A stretch of DNA of 64,000 nucleotides from CAZWSX01 sp964636985 (GTDB taxonomy: Bacteria > Planctomycetota > Planctomycetia > Pirellulales > Pirellulaceae): contig CAZWSX010000002.1 in NCBI GenBank assembly GCA_964636985.1, forward strand, positions 386,315 to 450,314, given 5' to 3'. Below, piece after piece: positions 1 to 9,900 of this stretch (its first letter is position 1; each line of letters begins with the position of its first letter). The position numbers were made by a program, and so were the translations under genes. Below the pieces are notes generated by a model. The model was not told the origin of the DNA. It saw only the letters and a list, made by a program, of their open reading frames with translations, and did no database searches.

Positions 1-350
1 TGGACAGGCAACTGCAAGATTTGCTGCAAGCGGTTAGCGACTGGACGTAGCGAGCATTCCGCAGCGATGCCGATATGGCCGTGGATGACCTGCCGCCACC
101 CGCGGTTCAGGCCAAAACGCAAGGTGTCGAGAAGCGACCGGACTCGCACGTCGCTGGCAATCGAGCCGTCGGGAGCCATCGCCAGGTTGGTGTCGCAGCG
201 AATAATGACAGGCGTCCCGGGAGGAACATTCACGAGGGAATCGAGCCGGGGGATCGCCGCGACCATTTCCTCCATCGAAGGAAGCCGGTCGACCGGCGGT
301 TCCAGGAGGTTGCGACACCAGGTGGCAACTGTTTCCTTTGATATTGGCAT
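1..350 (-). CDS. Phosphoglycerate kinase-like protein, N-terminal part (cut by window edge)
   Basis: The reverse strand reads open from an ATG at 350 to the window edge, giving about 116 residues. They match the first part of phosphoglycerate kinase, which transfers phosphate between 1,3-bisphosphoglycerate and ADP in glycolysis. The segment VIIRCDTNLAMAPDGSIASD aligns with the family's LVRVDFNVP...DGKITDD, keeping the substrate-binding Asp and Asn. The DVRVRSLLDTL helix and a GHIG stretch (family: SHLGRP) follow, then the SLxPVAxRL helix. The usual VDFNVP is altered to CDTNLA, and the Arg after SHLG is missing, so this may be a divergent paralogue rather than the housekeeping enzyme. It is divergent from the histidine-phosphatase gene at 547. 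The C-terminal half lies outside the window. Confidence 0.6.
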   Translation of the reverse strand, partial: MPISKETVATWCRNLLEPPVDRLPSMEEMVAAIPRLDSLVNVPPGTPVIIRCDTNLAMAPDGSIASDVRVRSLLDTLRFGLNRGWRQVIHGHIGIAAECSLRPVANRLQQILQLPV

Positions 351-546
351 GGTTGTTTCTTATCGGCGAAGTTGGAACGTGGCCAGCACGGATTGAGCAT
401 TCGGAGCTTCGGCGCCCACCTGTTAAGGAAGCGACTCCTAAGTTAACACCTCGCCCCCAGTGCGAGGGATTTGTTTGAATGCCGTGGCGGACCGTTTGAG
501 GCGTTACGATGGATTCGCCAATTTCTTTTGCACGTGAGGAGTCTGT

Positions 547-1140
547 GTGAGCGAGAAAGAATCACTGGTCTACATGGCCCGGCATGGAGAAACGGCCTGG
601 TCGTTGACAGGGCAGCACACCGGGCTGACCGATCTTCCGCTGACGCCCCGCGGCGAGCGCAACGCCTTAGCGTTGGGCGAGCGGCTCAAAGGGCTGCAAG
701 TGGCGCACGTCTTTGTCAGCCCGCTTCAGAGAGCGCGGCAAACCTGCGACTTGTCGGGCTTTGGCAAGACTGCCGAAGTCGATGGCGACCTCGTCGAGTG
801 GAACTATGGCCAGTACGAAGGACTCACCACCGCGCAAATCCACGAAACCAATCTGGGGTGGAGAATCTTTCGCGACGGTTGTCCGGGCGGCGAATCGGTT
901 GCGGACGTTAGCACGCGAGCCGACCGCGTGGTGGCCAAACTGCGAGCGATTGACGAGCCCGTCCTTATCTTCTCAAGCGGCCACTTTATGGAGATGTTCT
1001 GCGTTCGCTGGCTTGGCTTGCCAGCCGATACCGGCACGCACCTCTACCTCGATACGGCGTCGCTAAGCATCGTGGGCTATCACCGGTCGAAATCGAACCC
1101 GGTCCTGCGCCTTTGGAACTGTCGCAAGCATTCCGAATAG
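547..1140 (+). CDS. Histidine phosphatase family protein (phosphoglycerate mutase-like)
   Basis: This 197-residue protein belongs to the histidine phosphatase superfamily, cytoplasmic enzymes that move or remove phosphate through a phospho-histidine. The RHGET motif with the catalytic His is at residues 12-16 and is followed by the typical T(G/D)LPLTPRGE segment. The second catalytic His lies in SSGHFME near residue 145, and the acidic WNYGQYEG segment is at about 85. The GTG start at 547 is preceded by GAGGAG at 536-541, which supports it. Substrate cannot be decided: phosphoglycerate mutase, sugar phosphatase and alpha-ribazole phosphatase all share these motifs. The divergent phosphoglycerate kinase-like neighbour hints at phosphoglycerate or sugar-phosphate metabolism, but that is inference. 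Confidence 0.85.
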   Translation: MSEKESLVYMARHGETAWSLTGQHTGLTDLPLTPRGERNALALGERLKGLQVAHVFVSPLQRARQTCDLSGFGKTAEVDGDLVEWNYGQYEGLTTAQIHETNLGWRIFRDGCPGGESVADVSTRADRVVAKLRAIDEPVLIFSSGHFMEMFCVRWLGLPADTGTHLYLDTASLSIVGYHRSKSNPVLRLWNCRKHSE

Positions 1141-1176
1141 CGGTTCAGCCCCCGACGCGGATGCCGCGATAACCGC
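1140..1176. terminator. Nested inverted repeat between convergent genes
   Basis: GCGGTT at 1140-1145 pairs with AACCGC at 1171-1176, enclosing CGCGG (1156-1160) and CCGCG (1164-1168) around an ATG loop. It sits directly after the histidine-phosphatase stop and before the end of the convergent Clp gene. It could act as a bidirectional terminator, but there is no T-run on either strand. Confidence 0.3.
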
Positions 1177-1255
1177 GCGCTTGTGCCCTGCTCTTCACCG
1201 TGAGTTAGGCCGTCCTCTTTTTCTTTGAAGAATGCGAACGCAATCAAGTGCACTG

Positions 1256-3589
1256 CTAGGATTGCTCGCCGACAAAAAAGGATCGCTCCTCGCTCCAGTC
1301 GAGTTCGATCGCGCGTTTTTGTGCGTGCGGATGTTCGACGAGCCAGCGCGAAATCACGGCCACCACTTCTTGTTCGACCACGCGCTGCATCGGCCGCGCG
1401 CCGTATCGCGGATGAAAGCCCGTCGAGACGATGCGGTCGACGGCAGCGTCGGTCCAGGTGAGCGCCAGTTCGCTCGAGCGCAGCCGCTCGCGCTGCGCGA
1501 CGTGGCGGAGTTCTCGGGCAACCAGTTGTTTTACCGCTGTGGCATCGAGGTGTTGGAAGGCCACGACGTTGTCGATCCGGTTGAGGAACTCCGGACGAAA
1601 GGCATTGGCCAGTTCGCGTAGGTACGAGGACGAGCTCTCGCCGCCGAAGCCCAGTTGCGGTGGGCGATCGGCCCCGACGTTCGATGTCATGATGATCAAG
1701 CTGCTGGTGAAGTTGGTGACTCGCCCGAAGCGGTCGGTGAGACGTCCCTCGTCGAGCAAGCCAAGCAACGCGTCGTGAACGTCGGCGGAGGCTTTTTCGA
1801 TTTCGTCGAGCAACACAACCGAGAAGGGTTGCAAGCGCATCCGCTTCACAAAATCGCTCACTTCGCCGTCTGCTTGTTGAACCAGCCGGCTCGACGCTCC
1901 TGGTTCGCCGTACTCGCTCATATCGAGCCGCACCAGGCGTTCTTTGAGGGGCCGGTCGCTTGTCAGCGCGTCGGCACTGGTCCCATGCCCAAACAGCCAC
2001 CGGGCGATCGCCTTGGCCATTTCGGTTTTTCCCACGCCGGTTGGACCGCAAAAAAAGAGAACGCCGATGGGGCGTTGCGGATCGTTCAGCCCCGCTTTGA
2101 ACGAGGTGATGGTCGAGGCCGCTACGTCGGCGGCTTGCGGCTGCGCTACCACGGCCGTTGCGAAGTGGCGCCGCACATCATCGCGCTCCAGCGGAATTTC
2201 GTCGCGCAGCAAGATATCGGGCAGCCCCGTTTCGTGCTGGAACTTTTCTCGCGCGCGGTCGACCGTGATTTTGCTCTCGCGGCGGACCAACGTTTCTTCA
2301 CCGAGTTCGCGAGTAAAGCCCACGATCCGGCCGGGAAACACGACGTAAGGACAGAATCGCCGATAGTGTTGCAAAATCCAATCGGGAACACCTGCTTCGA
2401 ACTCCAGTCGATTTTCACGCGCGAACGCCTGCAAAACCAATTCCAGGACTTGCCGCGAGTTGGTCGCGTTCATGGGCTGGATGGCAATCACCTCGAAGGC
2501 ATCAGCCAGTGCGGGAAGGAGCCGCCGGCAGGCATCCAGTTCCTCGGGCGTGCACTCGGCGACGATCCGCAGTTCGCCACGCTGTAGATAGCGAAGAAAG
2601 AACGCGCCCAAGCCCGAGGCGGGATCGCGACCGCCGGCGCGGACCAGTTCGAGCAAGTTCTCGACGCACAATACGCCTTGCACGCGCGACAACTCGGCGA
2701 CGATGCTTTCGCAACGCTCTTCCCATTGGCCCAGGTATTGCATCCCGGCGACCAAGCGCGAACCGCTTGTCAGCCACGCGCGATCGCGCCACGAGGTCGT
2801 CGCCGCCGGTTCATCACCCTTCTTCTTCGCAACCTTTTCGCCTCGCACTAACGAGCGAATCGCATTGGCGATAATCGTCGTCTTACCGATGCCGGAGGGA
2901 CCGACGAGCAGAAGAGGCGCGCGGCCCGTCGAAAGCCGGGCAGCGACGTCTTGTACTTCGTCGTCGCGATTCCAAGCGCGGGGCCAGCGTTTCTCGTTCC
3001 CGCGACGGACGATAGGTTCGGCGGTCGCGGTCAGCGCTGGAAGCGAGGACGATTCGTCTGCCGACTCGCTGCGGGCGTCGACGCGCACTTGAATCGATGC
3101 AAACCACATCTTGGGCGGCTTGAGTTCCTTCGCTACGTTCTCGGGGCTCTGGTGGGCCAGCTTTTGCCGAACGGCCTCGGCGATCAATTCTTTCTCATCA
3201 ATCCCCGCTCCGTATACCAGTCGCACGCCGAGGGTCGGCGCGGCGATCATTTTGACCATATCGCCGCGCGTACCAAAAATGCAGGTGACGCGCAAGTCGA
3301 ACTGTTTCGAACCCGGGTAACGCAGGCCAACGGATTCGTACGAAGGGCGAAGGCTGACCGTGCAATCGCGGACTTCCGACGCAACAAATTTGGCTTCTTC
3401 GAGTCTTCCCTTCCGCCGCGCCCGCCATTGCAGGGTTTTTTTGATTTGTCGCATCACGTTCGCTTGCGAGCGGTCGTAAACGGCCAGCGGTTCGCCATCG
3501 AGCGTGCAACCGGTGACCCCTCCCAGCGCATCGGTCCACAGTGCCACTGGATATTGATAGAACGTCGGCTTCGTTCGGCTTCGTGGCAT
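1256..3589 (-). CDS. ClpB/ClpA-like tandem AAA+ ATPase (third gene of the Clp operon)
   Basis: The 777-residue protein has two AAA+ modules like ClpA/ClpB/ClpV unfoldases, after a roughly 200-residue N-terminal domain I do not recognise. AAA1 has Walker A GPSGIGKTT at about 230-238 and a ClpB-like pore segment GMQYLGQWEER near 282. Its Walker B reads LCVEN (about 307-311), so the Asp-Glu pair is replaced by Glu-Asn. AAA2 is intact: GPTGVGKT at 515-522, VVLLDEIEKA at 591-600 and the arginine-finger segment FRPEFLNRID. The end matches the ClpB small domain (GARPMQRVVEQ). The ATG at 3589 lies 3 bp after the upstream stop, with AAAGG in the preceding gene's last codons as ribosome site. ATP hydrolysis is probably carried by AAA2. 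The substrate is unknown. Confidence 0.85.
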   Translation of the reverse strand: MPRSRTKPTFYQYPVALWTDALGGVTGCTLDGEPLAVYDRSQANVMRQIKKTLQWRARRKGRLEEAKFVASEVRDCTVSLRPSYESVGLRYPGSKQFDLRVTCIFGTRGDMVKMIAAPTLGVRLVYGAGIDEKELIAEAVRQKLAHQSPENVAKELKPPKMWFASIQVRVDARSESADESSSLPALTATAEPIVRRGNEKRWPRAWNRDDEVQDVAARLSTGRAPLLLVGPSGIGKTTIIANAIRSLVRGEKVAKKKGDEPAATTSWRDRAWLTSGSRLVAGMQYLGQWEERCESIVAELSRVQGVLCVENLLELVRAGGRDPASGLGAFFLRYLQRGELRIVAECTPEELDACRRLLPALADAFEVIAIQPMNATNSRQVLELVLQAFARENRLEFEAGVPDWILQHYRRFCPYVVFPGRIVGFTRELGEETLVRRESKITVDRAREKFQHETGLPDILLRDEIPLERDDVRRHFATAVVAQPQAADVAASTITSFKAGLNDPQRPIGVLFFCGPTGVGKTEMAKAIARWLFGHGTSADALTSDRPLKERLVRLDMSEYGEPGASSRLVQQADGEVSDFVKRMRLQPFSVVLLDEIEKASADVHDALLGLLDEGRLTDRFGRVTNFTSSLIIMTSNVGADRPPQLGFGGESSSSYLRELANAFRPEFLNRIDNVVAFQHLDATAVKQLVARELRHVAQRERLRSSELALTWTDAAVDRIVSTGFHPRYGARPMQRVVEQEVVAVISRWLVEHPHAQKRAIELDWSEERSFFVGEQS

Positions 3590-3592
3590 TGG

Positions 3593-6500
3593 CTAGCCTT
3601 TCCATTCCGGCGGCAGCGGCAGGCCGCTCAGGACGATCGAACGGTATTCCGAGACAGGCGAATTGGTCGGAATGGATCGGCCAGTTCGCAAGTCGATGGC
3701 GGGGCCATCGTCCTCGTAATAGCGGACGATCTTTCCGATCGGCCATGGGTCGGCGTCGACGCTCGCCACGCCTTGTGCCATCGCATCGATCCATTCCTTC
3801 AGGCGGCGCTCTTCGCGATCGATGCCTTCCTGGGCGTCGATCGAATCTTCCAGCGGAAAGACCAGCATCTGATACGGATCGAGCTTTTGACCTTGGCGGC
3901 ACCAAACGTGGAGTCCCGCTTCTTGCCTTAAGAGCGGCATCACGCCTGGGCCGGCGAAGGAAAAAACCTCCCAACTTTGCTGAGCGAGCGACGGAGTGAG
4001 CACGCGTTTAATATGAAAGCCAAACGCCTGACTGAAGAGTTGCTCGATGCGCGATCCAAGTCGGGAGGTCGCCTCGTGCGTTTCGCGCCAGCGTATGGCC
4101 ACCGTTGGCTCAAGCGGCCGTAAGACGACGAGTCCCGATTGAGATTCCGCCTGCGAATCGAGTAACGATTGGGCAATGGCACATTCCTCAAGTGTCGATC
4201 GCAGTTGGGCCTCGATCTCTCCGGGTTTGATTTGGCTGCTGGCCACTTCGCGGAAGTAGGCGTGAATGTCCTCGGCGGCGTGGAGCGATTGCATCATCCG
4301 CTTGGCCACCCTGCCCTCGCGGTCCATCCTGGCCGCCTGGTGCAACACGGCGCCTGCTTGTACGCCGCGAGTCGGCAAGAGCTGCGCGGTGCCGCTCCCT
4401 TTTTTCTTGGGAAGGCTTCTGAGATGCTTGATTCGATTCAAGCCTTCGCGGACTACGTGAAGTTGTTCTTTCAGCGTATAGTACGCGACCTGTTCGCGCG
4501 AAACGCCGTGCGATGTTGCACCCAGCTTCCTGGCTCGTTCTTGCCAGGCTTGCGCGTCGTGCTGTGCCCGCACGAGAAAAGCCTCGATCCGCGGCAGATT
4601 GTCGTCGACGTCGCTCGATCGCGCGGGGACTTCTTCCACAGGTTCCAGGGCGTCGATGCGCGTCAACACACCTTCGCCCCCCGCGAAGATCGAAGCGATC
4701 ATCGGCTGGTCGGCCGGCATCCGCGCCAAGCTCGCGGCCATGGGCTGGAGGATCTCTCGCTCGACAGCACGCTTGATGGCACGGGCGCCCAGTTGGGGGT
4801 GAAAGCCGGCTTCAACGACTTTGGCTAGCGCCCGGTCGTCGATCGTTGCGAACGACCGCCGCCGAACCAGGCCGTCGCGATTCATGGCTTCGGAGAGCAA
4901 CCGGCGGGCGATTTCGAGCAGTTGTTTTTCGTTGAGAGAATCGAACGGCAGCAAATAATCGATCCGGTTGTAGAACTCCGGACGGAAGAATCGTTCGGCC
5001 GCTTCGACAAACGAACGGCGGCGGCTCGAGCCATCGCGAACGAAGCCCATCTGACGCGACGCGTCGGTAACTCCCAAGTTCGAGGTCATGACAATCACGC
5101 ACTGCGTGAAGTCGCTGGTGCGGCCGGTCGCATCGGTCAACCGCCCTTCGCCCATGGCTTGCAGCAACAGATCGAAGGCATCAGGATGCGCTTTTTCGAT
5201 CTCATCCAGCAGGACGACCGAGAAGGGCTGCCGCCGCACCGCCGAGGTAAGCAGTCCTTCGTCGCCTAGCGAACCTGCGAGCCTGGTGACCGCGCCCGGC
5301 GTTTGATACTCGTTCATATCAAATCGCAGCAGGCGCGAGTTGTCGCCAAACAGCACCCGCGCCAACACCTGGGCACAGTGCGTTTTGCCGACTCCGGTGG
5401 GCCCCATGAAAAGCATCGTTGCCAAGGGACGGTCGGGTGCGCTCAAGCCGGCTTTCGCTGTGCTGGCAACGTCGGCCATGGCTTCCACGACGTGCGATTG
5501 TCCAGAGACTTCGTCAACGATTTGTTCAGCTACTTTGGGTCGAGGCCACGCCGAGTTCGACAACATTTGGAAGTCGAGCCCCGTTCGTTGGCTGAAGGCC
5601 GTCAGCACGTGATCGCGATGAACCGTGTGCATTCGCGCATTGGCCACCGTCGCGGCCGAACCGTCGAAGCGGACCGCCAGCTCGCGAAGAAGGCTAACTG
5701 CCTTGCCGGGAAAGGCCGCGTCGCGCACGAACCGTCGCGTCAGCTCCATGACGGCCGGAAAAATCTCGATCCCAAACTGCACGCGATGCGCCGCTTCCAA
5801 TTGCCGCGAGGCCGCCAAGAGGACCCGCCAGGTGTCGTCTTCGCTTGTCGCGGGGACGGGGATCACGTGAAACTGATCGGCCAGGCCGCGATCGCGTTCG
5901 CGGAACGTATTCATGCCCTCGGGCGTAAACTCGGCCACGATTCGCACGTCGCGGCGGATGATTCGCGGCCGCAGGACGTCGGCCATGCACAGGTCGGAAT
6001 CGCGGCTTCGCCCAGCCTGGTAGAGCCCCAGAAAATCGTCGAAGCAGAGAATCAAATCGCGTTTCTGTGCATGTTTGACGATCGACTCCAGGCGGTTCTC
6101 CCATTGACCAACGTACATCATGCCGGCGATCAATCGCTGCGGCGACAGTTGCCAGGCGAGCCCTTTCCCTTTTTGTTTTTTCTTGCGTCGAGCCGCCCGT
6201 TGCCAGACGACTTCCGAGAGAACGGTCGATTTGCCCGACAGCCGGGGACCGACCAGTGCCACCGGCCGGCGGTCGCGCTGCCGCAGTACCCGGTCGAGTT
6301 CGGTTGTTTCAAAGTCGCGCAGGATTGCCCGCGATAGTTCGTCGGGATAGAGCGCGTCGAGCGAACGGCCCACCTTGGCCAATTCGTCCGCGCCGTTCAT
6401 CTCGCCGACGCCAAAGAGAGTCGCGAGAATCTTGTTGGCGTCGATGGGTTTGGCCAACTTGGTGCGATAGTCGATCTCGACCGTTTGAACCCACGCTTCA

Positions 6501-6991
6501 CCGGAGAGCGACTTCGACTCGGGCGACTCGGGATTGTCGACCGCGAGATCCGCCTGCTTGTCGAAGGTGCGAAAGTAGTCGCGATAGACTTCGCTGGCGC
6601 GCACTTCGACCGATTCACCACGTCCCACTTCGAACCAGACGCTCGGCAAGGAAGGAGAAAACACGACGCGGCGATCGTTTACCCGCAAGATCAAGAACAT
6701 CGCGCGCATCTTGGCCCGGCGGCGCCGCAATTCGATGACCAGCTTGTGGGTTTCGGTTTCGATGCGCGGTTGAAATAGGGCGTTGCGAAGCTCTGTTTGC
6801 CGCGGCAGCGAGGCGAGTTGTTCAATCGTTCGCTTGAGCTTTTGCCGAAGACGGTCGAGTGCTTGCCCCAGCATCGGATGGCGCTCGCTGGCGACGCCGC
6901 GGACGAATAGCGGAATCACCGAGTACATCGGCGGCCGATTCGAAGCCTCCTTGCGGGTTTCGACGTAGATCGGAATGGTGCAGCCAGTCAC
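3593..6991 (-). CDS. ClpB-like tandem AAA+ ATPase with release-factor-like C-terminal region
   Basis: This protein is about 1132 residues, far longer than ClpB (about 860). It has an unrecognised N-terminal domain (about 1-230). AAA1 has Walker A GPRLSGKST near 250 and Walker B LCFDD. AAA2 is intact (GPTGVGKTH, VVLLDEIEKAHPDAF, FRPEFYNRID), followed by the ClpB-type small domain. The last 300 residues begin with a coiled-coil-like helical stretch and then resemble the PCRF part of class I release factors: FAGPGVMPLLRQEAGLHVW recalls the family's GxGAYxxLxxExGVHR, and DLRTG recalls DHRTG. No GGQ is present. I chose the GTG at 6991, whose GTGA overlaps the upstream gene's TGA; a TTG at 7006 is the alternative. 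The substrate is unknown. Confidence 0.82.
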   Translation of the reverse strand: MTGCTIPIYVETRKEASNRPPMYSVIPLFVRGVASERHPMLGQALDRLRQKLKRTIEQLASLPRQTELRNALFQPRIETETHKLVIELRRRRAKMRAMFLILRVNDRRVVFSPSLPSVWFEVGRGESVEVRASEVYRDYFRTFDKQADLAVDNPESPESKSLSGEAWVQTVEIDYRTKLAKPIDANKILATLFGVGEMNGADELAKVGRSLDALYPDELSRAILRDFETTELDRVLRQRDRRPVALVGPRLSGKSTVLSEVVWQRAARRKKKQKGKGLAWQLSPQRLIAGMMYVGQWENRLESIVKHAQKRDLILCFDDFLGLYQAGRSRDSDLCMADVLRPRIIRRDVRIVAEFTPEGMNTFRERDRGLADQFHVIPVPATSEDDTWRVLLAASRQLEAAHRVQFGIEIFPAVMELTRRFVRDAAFPGKAVSLLRELAVRFDGSAATVANARMHTVHRDHVLTAFSQRTGLDFQMLSNSAWPRPKVAEQIVDEVSGQSHVVEAMADVASTAKAGLSAPDRPLATMLFMGPTGVGKTHCAQVLARVLFGDNSRLLRFDMNEYQTPGAVTRLAGSLGDEGLLTSAVRRQPFSVVLLDEIEKAHPDAFDLLLQAMGEGRLTDATGRTSDFTQCVIVMTSNLGVTDASRQMGFVRDGSSRRRSFVEAAERFFRPEFYNRIDYLLPFDSLNEKQLLEIARRLLSEAMNRDGLVRRRSFATIDDRALAKVVEAGFHPQLGARAIKRAVEREILQPMAASLARMPADQPMIASIFAGGEGVLTRIDALEPVEEVPARSSDVDDNLPRIEAFLVRAQHDAQAWQERARKLGATSHGVSREQVAYYTLKEQLHVVREGLNRIKHLRSLPKKKGSGTAQLLPTRGVQAGAVLHQAARMDREGRVAKRMMQSLHAAEDIHAYFREVASSQIKPGEIEAQLRSTLEECAIAQSLLDSQAESQSGLVVLRPLEPTVAIRWRETHEATSRLGSRIEQLFSQAFGFHIKRVLTPSLAQQSWEVFSFAGPGVMPLLRQEAGLHVWCRQGQKLDPYQMLVFPLEDSIDAQEGIDREERRLKEWIDAMAQGVASVDADPWPIGKIVRYYEDDGPAIDLRTGRSIPTNSPVSEYRSIVLSGLPLPPEWKG

Positions 6992-9900
6992 TCGAGCTGC
7001 CCCCAAATCTGGCGTTCCAAGTCCTTCGCCGATGCCGATAAGATTGTGTCGGAAAGTCCGGTCCGTTTGAGCGGAACGTTTTCGCCGATGATCAGGTCCT
7101 GCGCAAACTCACGTGGGAAATTGTAGACTCGCCGAAGCCGGCACTCGCCCAGCTTGCCCTCGCGAAGGATATCGTCGGCCGGTGAATAGGTAATCAACGA
7201 ATGCATGTGGATGTCGACGCGGGCCGGGGCGAAATGAGGCTCCCCGAAACGCGAATGGTTGCCCACTTCGTTTGCCAGCTGAATCGCAACATCGCGGTGG
7301 TGGATGGTTAGCGCGACGCCATACGCTTCAGGCGGCGGATGCTCCCATTGCCTTTCTTTTTCGATGCGAAAGACTTTGAAGACCTTCACGACGCGCTCGT
7401 CGATGGTTCGCGTCAAATACGACCACACCGGCCAGCCCCCTTCGTTCAATTTGCTCTGAATGCTGGCGCTCGATTCGGTTGCCGTCGACAAAGGCTCGCG
7501 GTGGGGTGTCAGGAAGAACCATCGCAGCTCGTCGCGCGGGGCTTCGCTGGCTTGCATGATCGACTCGATGACTCCACCATACGCGTTTGCCAGTTGCCGT
7601 AGCCAATCAAACTCCGTCGAGTAAATGATGAGGGTGACCAGCCCCTCGCCCGATATGGTCGAGGCGTAGTACTCGCGTAGTTTCCTTCCCAGCTGCTTCG
7701 AAAGTGCGGCTAGTTTTCCGGAGTGGTCTTGCGCTTGCTGATCGGTGGCCAGTTCACCGCGGCAAAGCGGAAGCAACATGGCGTCTTCCAGCAACTGCGC
7801 TTCGCCTACCAAGGTCGCGATCTCTTTTAGTTGGTCGCGAAGGGCCGCGGCCTTGGCATCGAGCTCGGTGTAACCGGCCCACGCCATCTGCGCTGCCATT
7901 GCCTGCGTTTCAGTTAACGTTTTTTCTAGAGCCTTGCGTTTTGCCTCGGCGCGGGCTTGGCGGATGTTCTGCTCGACCATCGCCAGTTCGTTTTGCATTC
8001 GCAGTACCAGCGTCGAGCGATCGAGACGCGAAGCAAGCCGCCGGACGACAGTCGCATCGACTGCCTGGGTCAGGATGTGCGGCCTTTTTTCGACAATCCC
8101 ACGCAGCGGAGGTGGTTCGGCTTCGACTCTCGTGCCGAACGCGAAGCCTTCTTCATTCGCCGACACCTGGCACGTAAGCGATCTCGCGGCATCGTGCTCG
8201 TTGAGATGCGCGGAGAGAGGCGCCACCAGCTTGTGCTCGATGACGCGGCGCAGGGGCCTGGCGCCGTAGCGTGGATCGTAGCCATCGCGCGCCAAGGCGG
8301 CGACAACCTCCTCGTCGATCGACACGCGGACGTTGCGGCGGCGGATTCCGTCGCGCTCCAAGACCTTGTCGATTTCGCGGCGAGCAATTCTCTCGATGGC
8401 GTCTCTGGCCAGCGGTGCGAAGGGGACAACGCGGTCGATGCGATTGAAAAACTCGGGCCGCACGAAGCGTTGCACTTCTCGCAGGAAATGGTTCTCGATC
8501 GTGGCGGCATTGGTTTCGCCGCCAAAACCAACGGAGGCCCGCTGCATCGATTCGGCTCCGAGGTTCGAGGTCATGATGACCACCGCGCTGGAGAAATCGG
8601 CCACGCGACCGGCACCGTCGGTCAGTCGCCCTTCCCCTAAGGCCTGCAGCAAGAGATCGAACACTGCCGGGTGCGCCTTTTCGAACTCGTCGAGGAGCAC
8701 TACCGAGAACGGCTGGTCCCGAAGTTTTTGGGTCAGCAGGCCTTCGGTGCCGAATGGCCCGCCGACTAGCCGCGACGCTCCCCATGGATCGGAGAACTCG
8801 CTCATGTCGATGCGAATCAGCCGCTGCGGGTCGCGGTACAAAAACTCGGCGAGCGCTTTGGAGGTTTCTGTTTTCCCGACGCCCGTTGGGCCAATGAATA
8901 GCAGCGAGGCGATCGGCTTGCCGCCCCGTTGCAGTCCAGCTTTGATGACTGCGATCAGGTCGACGAGCAAGCGGATCGGCTGGGATTGTCCGACGACGCG
9001 CCGGCTGAACCACTGGTGAGCAGCGTCTAAGTCGAGCGGAACAGCGGGATCGATCATCCACCGCGGCAGGCCGGTTTCGCGGCCGAATCCGTCGTACACG
9101 TCTTCCGCCGTCACCGCCGCCGAGACGGGATCGTTCATGGTCCCATCCGGCGGCGAACTATCGGTCTGAGAACCTCGATTTACTTTCAACCATTCGATCC
9201 GGCGTTGTTTGCGGTCGGCAATCAGATTGCGCAGGAATCGAACCTGCCGGCCGGGTGCGGCCGAATAGGTGGCGAACCGGCGATGCAGTTCGTCGACCTT
9301 GGTGAGGGCTTCCACCGTCGGCGCGGCGGCCCCTCTTTCTTCCGCGGCCACACCTAGCAAGATGCTTTGGGTCAGGTCGGCCGACGGCTCTTTGACTTCG
9401 ATCCGGCGAAAGGCTTCCAGTTGCTGCGGGTCGCTCCGCTCGATGCGCGCCAGTTGCTCGGGCGTGCATTCCACGACCGCCAGCCACTGGCCGCGTTGCA
9501 AACTGGGGCGCAGGAAACCGGCCAGGCCGAGCGTATCGCCGCCCCCCTTCCCGACTTCGCACAACTCGAACAAGTTGCCCAGGTGGACGATCGCTTTTGA
9601 TTGCGTCGCTTCGCGGATCAATTTTTGACATCGCTGCTGCCACATGCCAAAGCCAAGGGCGCCCGCGATGATCTGCGAACCGCTCGTCGTCCAAAACGGC
9701 GCTTGCCAGAGAGGGACGCCCGAGGTGTCGGCGGTTTGGCGTTTGGACGGCGCGAGGCGACCGGACTTCGAAGGATGGTTGGCTGGAATATGGGTGGCAA
9801 ATTGCCTCGCCACTTCCTGAAAGATCGCGGACTTGCCGACGCCCGATGGTCCCACCAGCAGGATGCTTCGAGCTGGCCGACCGAATAACGCTTCAGTCAC

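Noticed and set aside
1655..6337. Long plus-strand open frames opposite the Clp genes (for example 310 and 344 codons)
   Set aside because: They mirror AAA+ coding sequence on the other strand and contain no motif or ribosome site.
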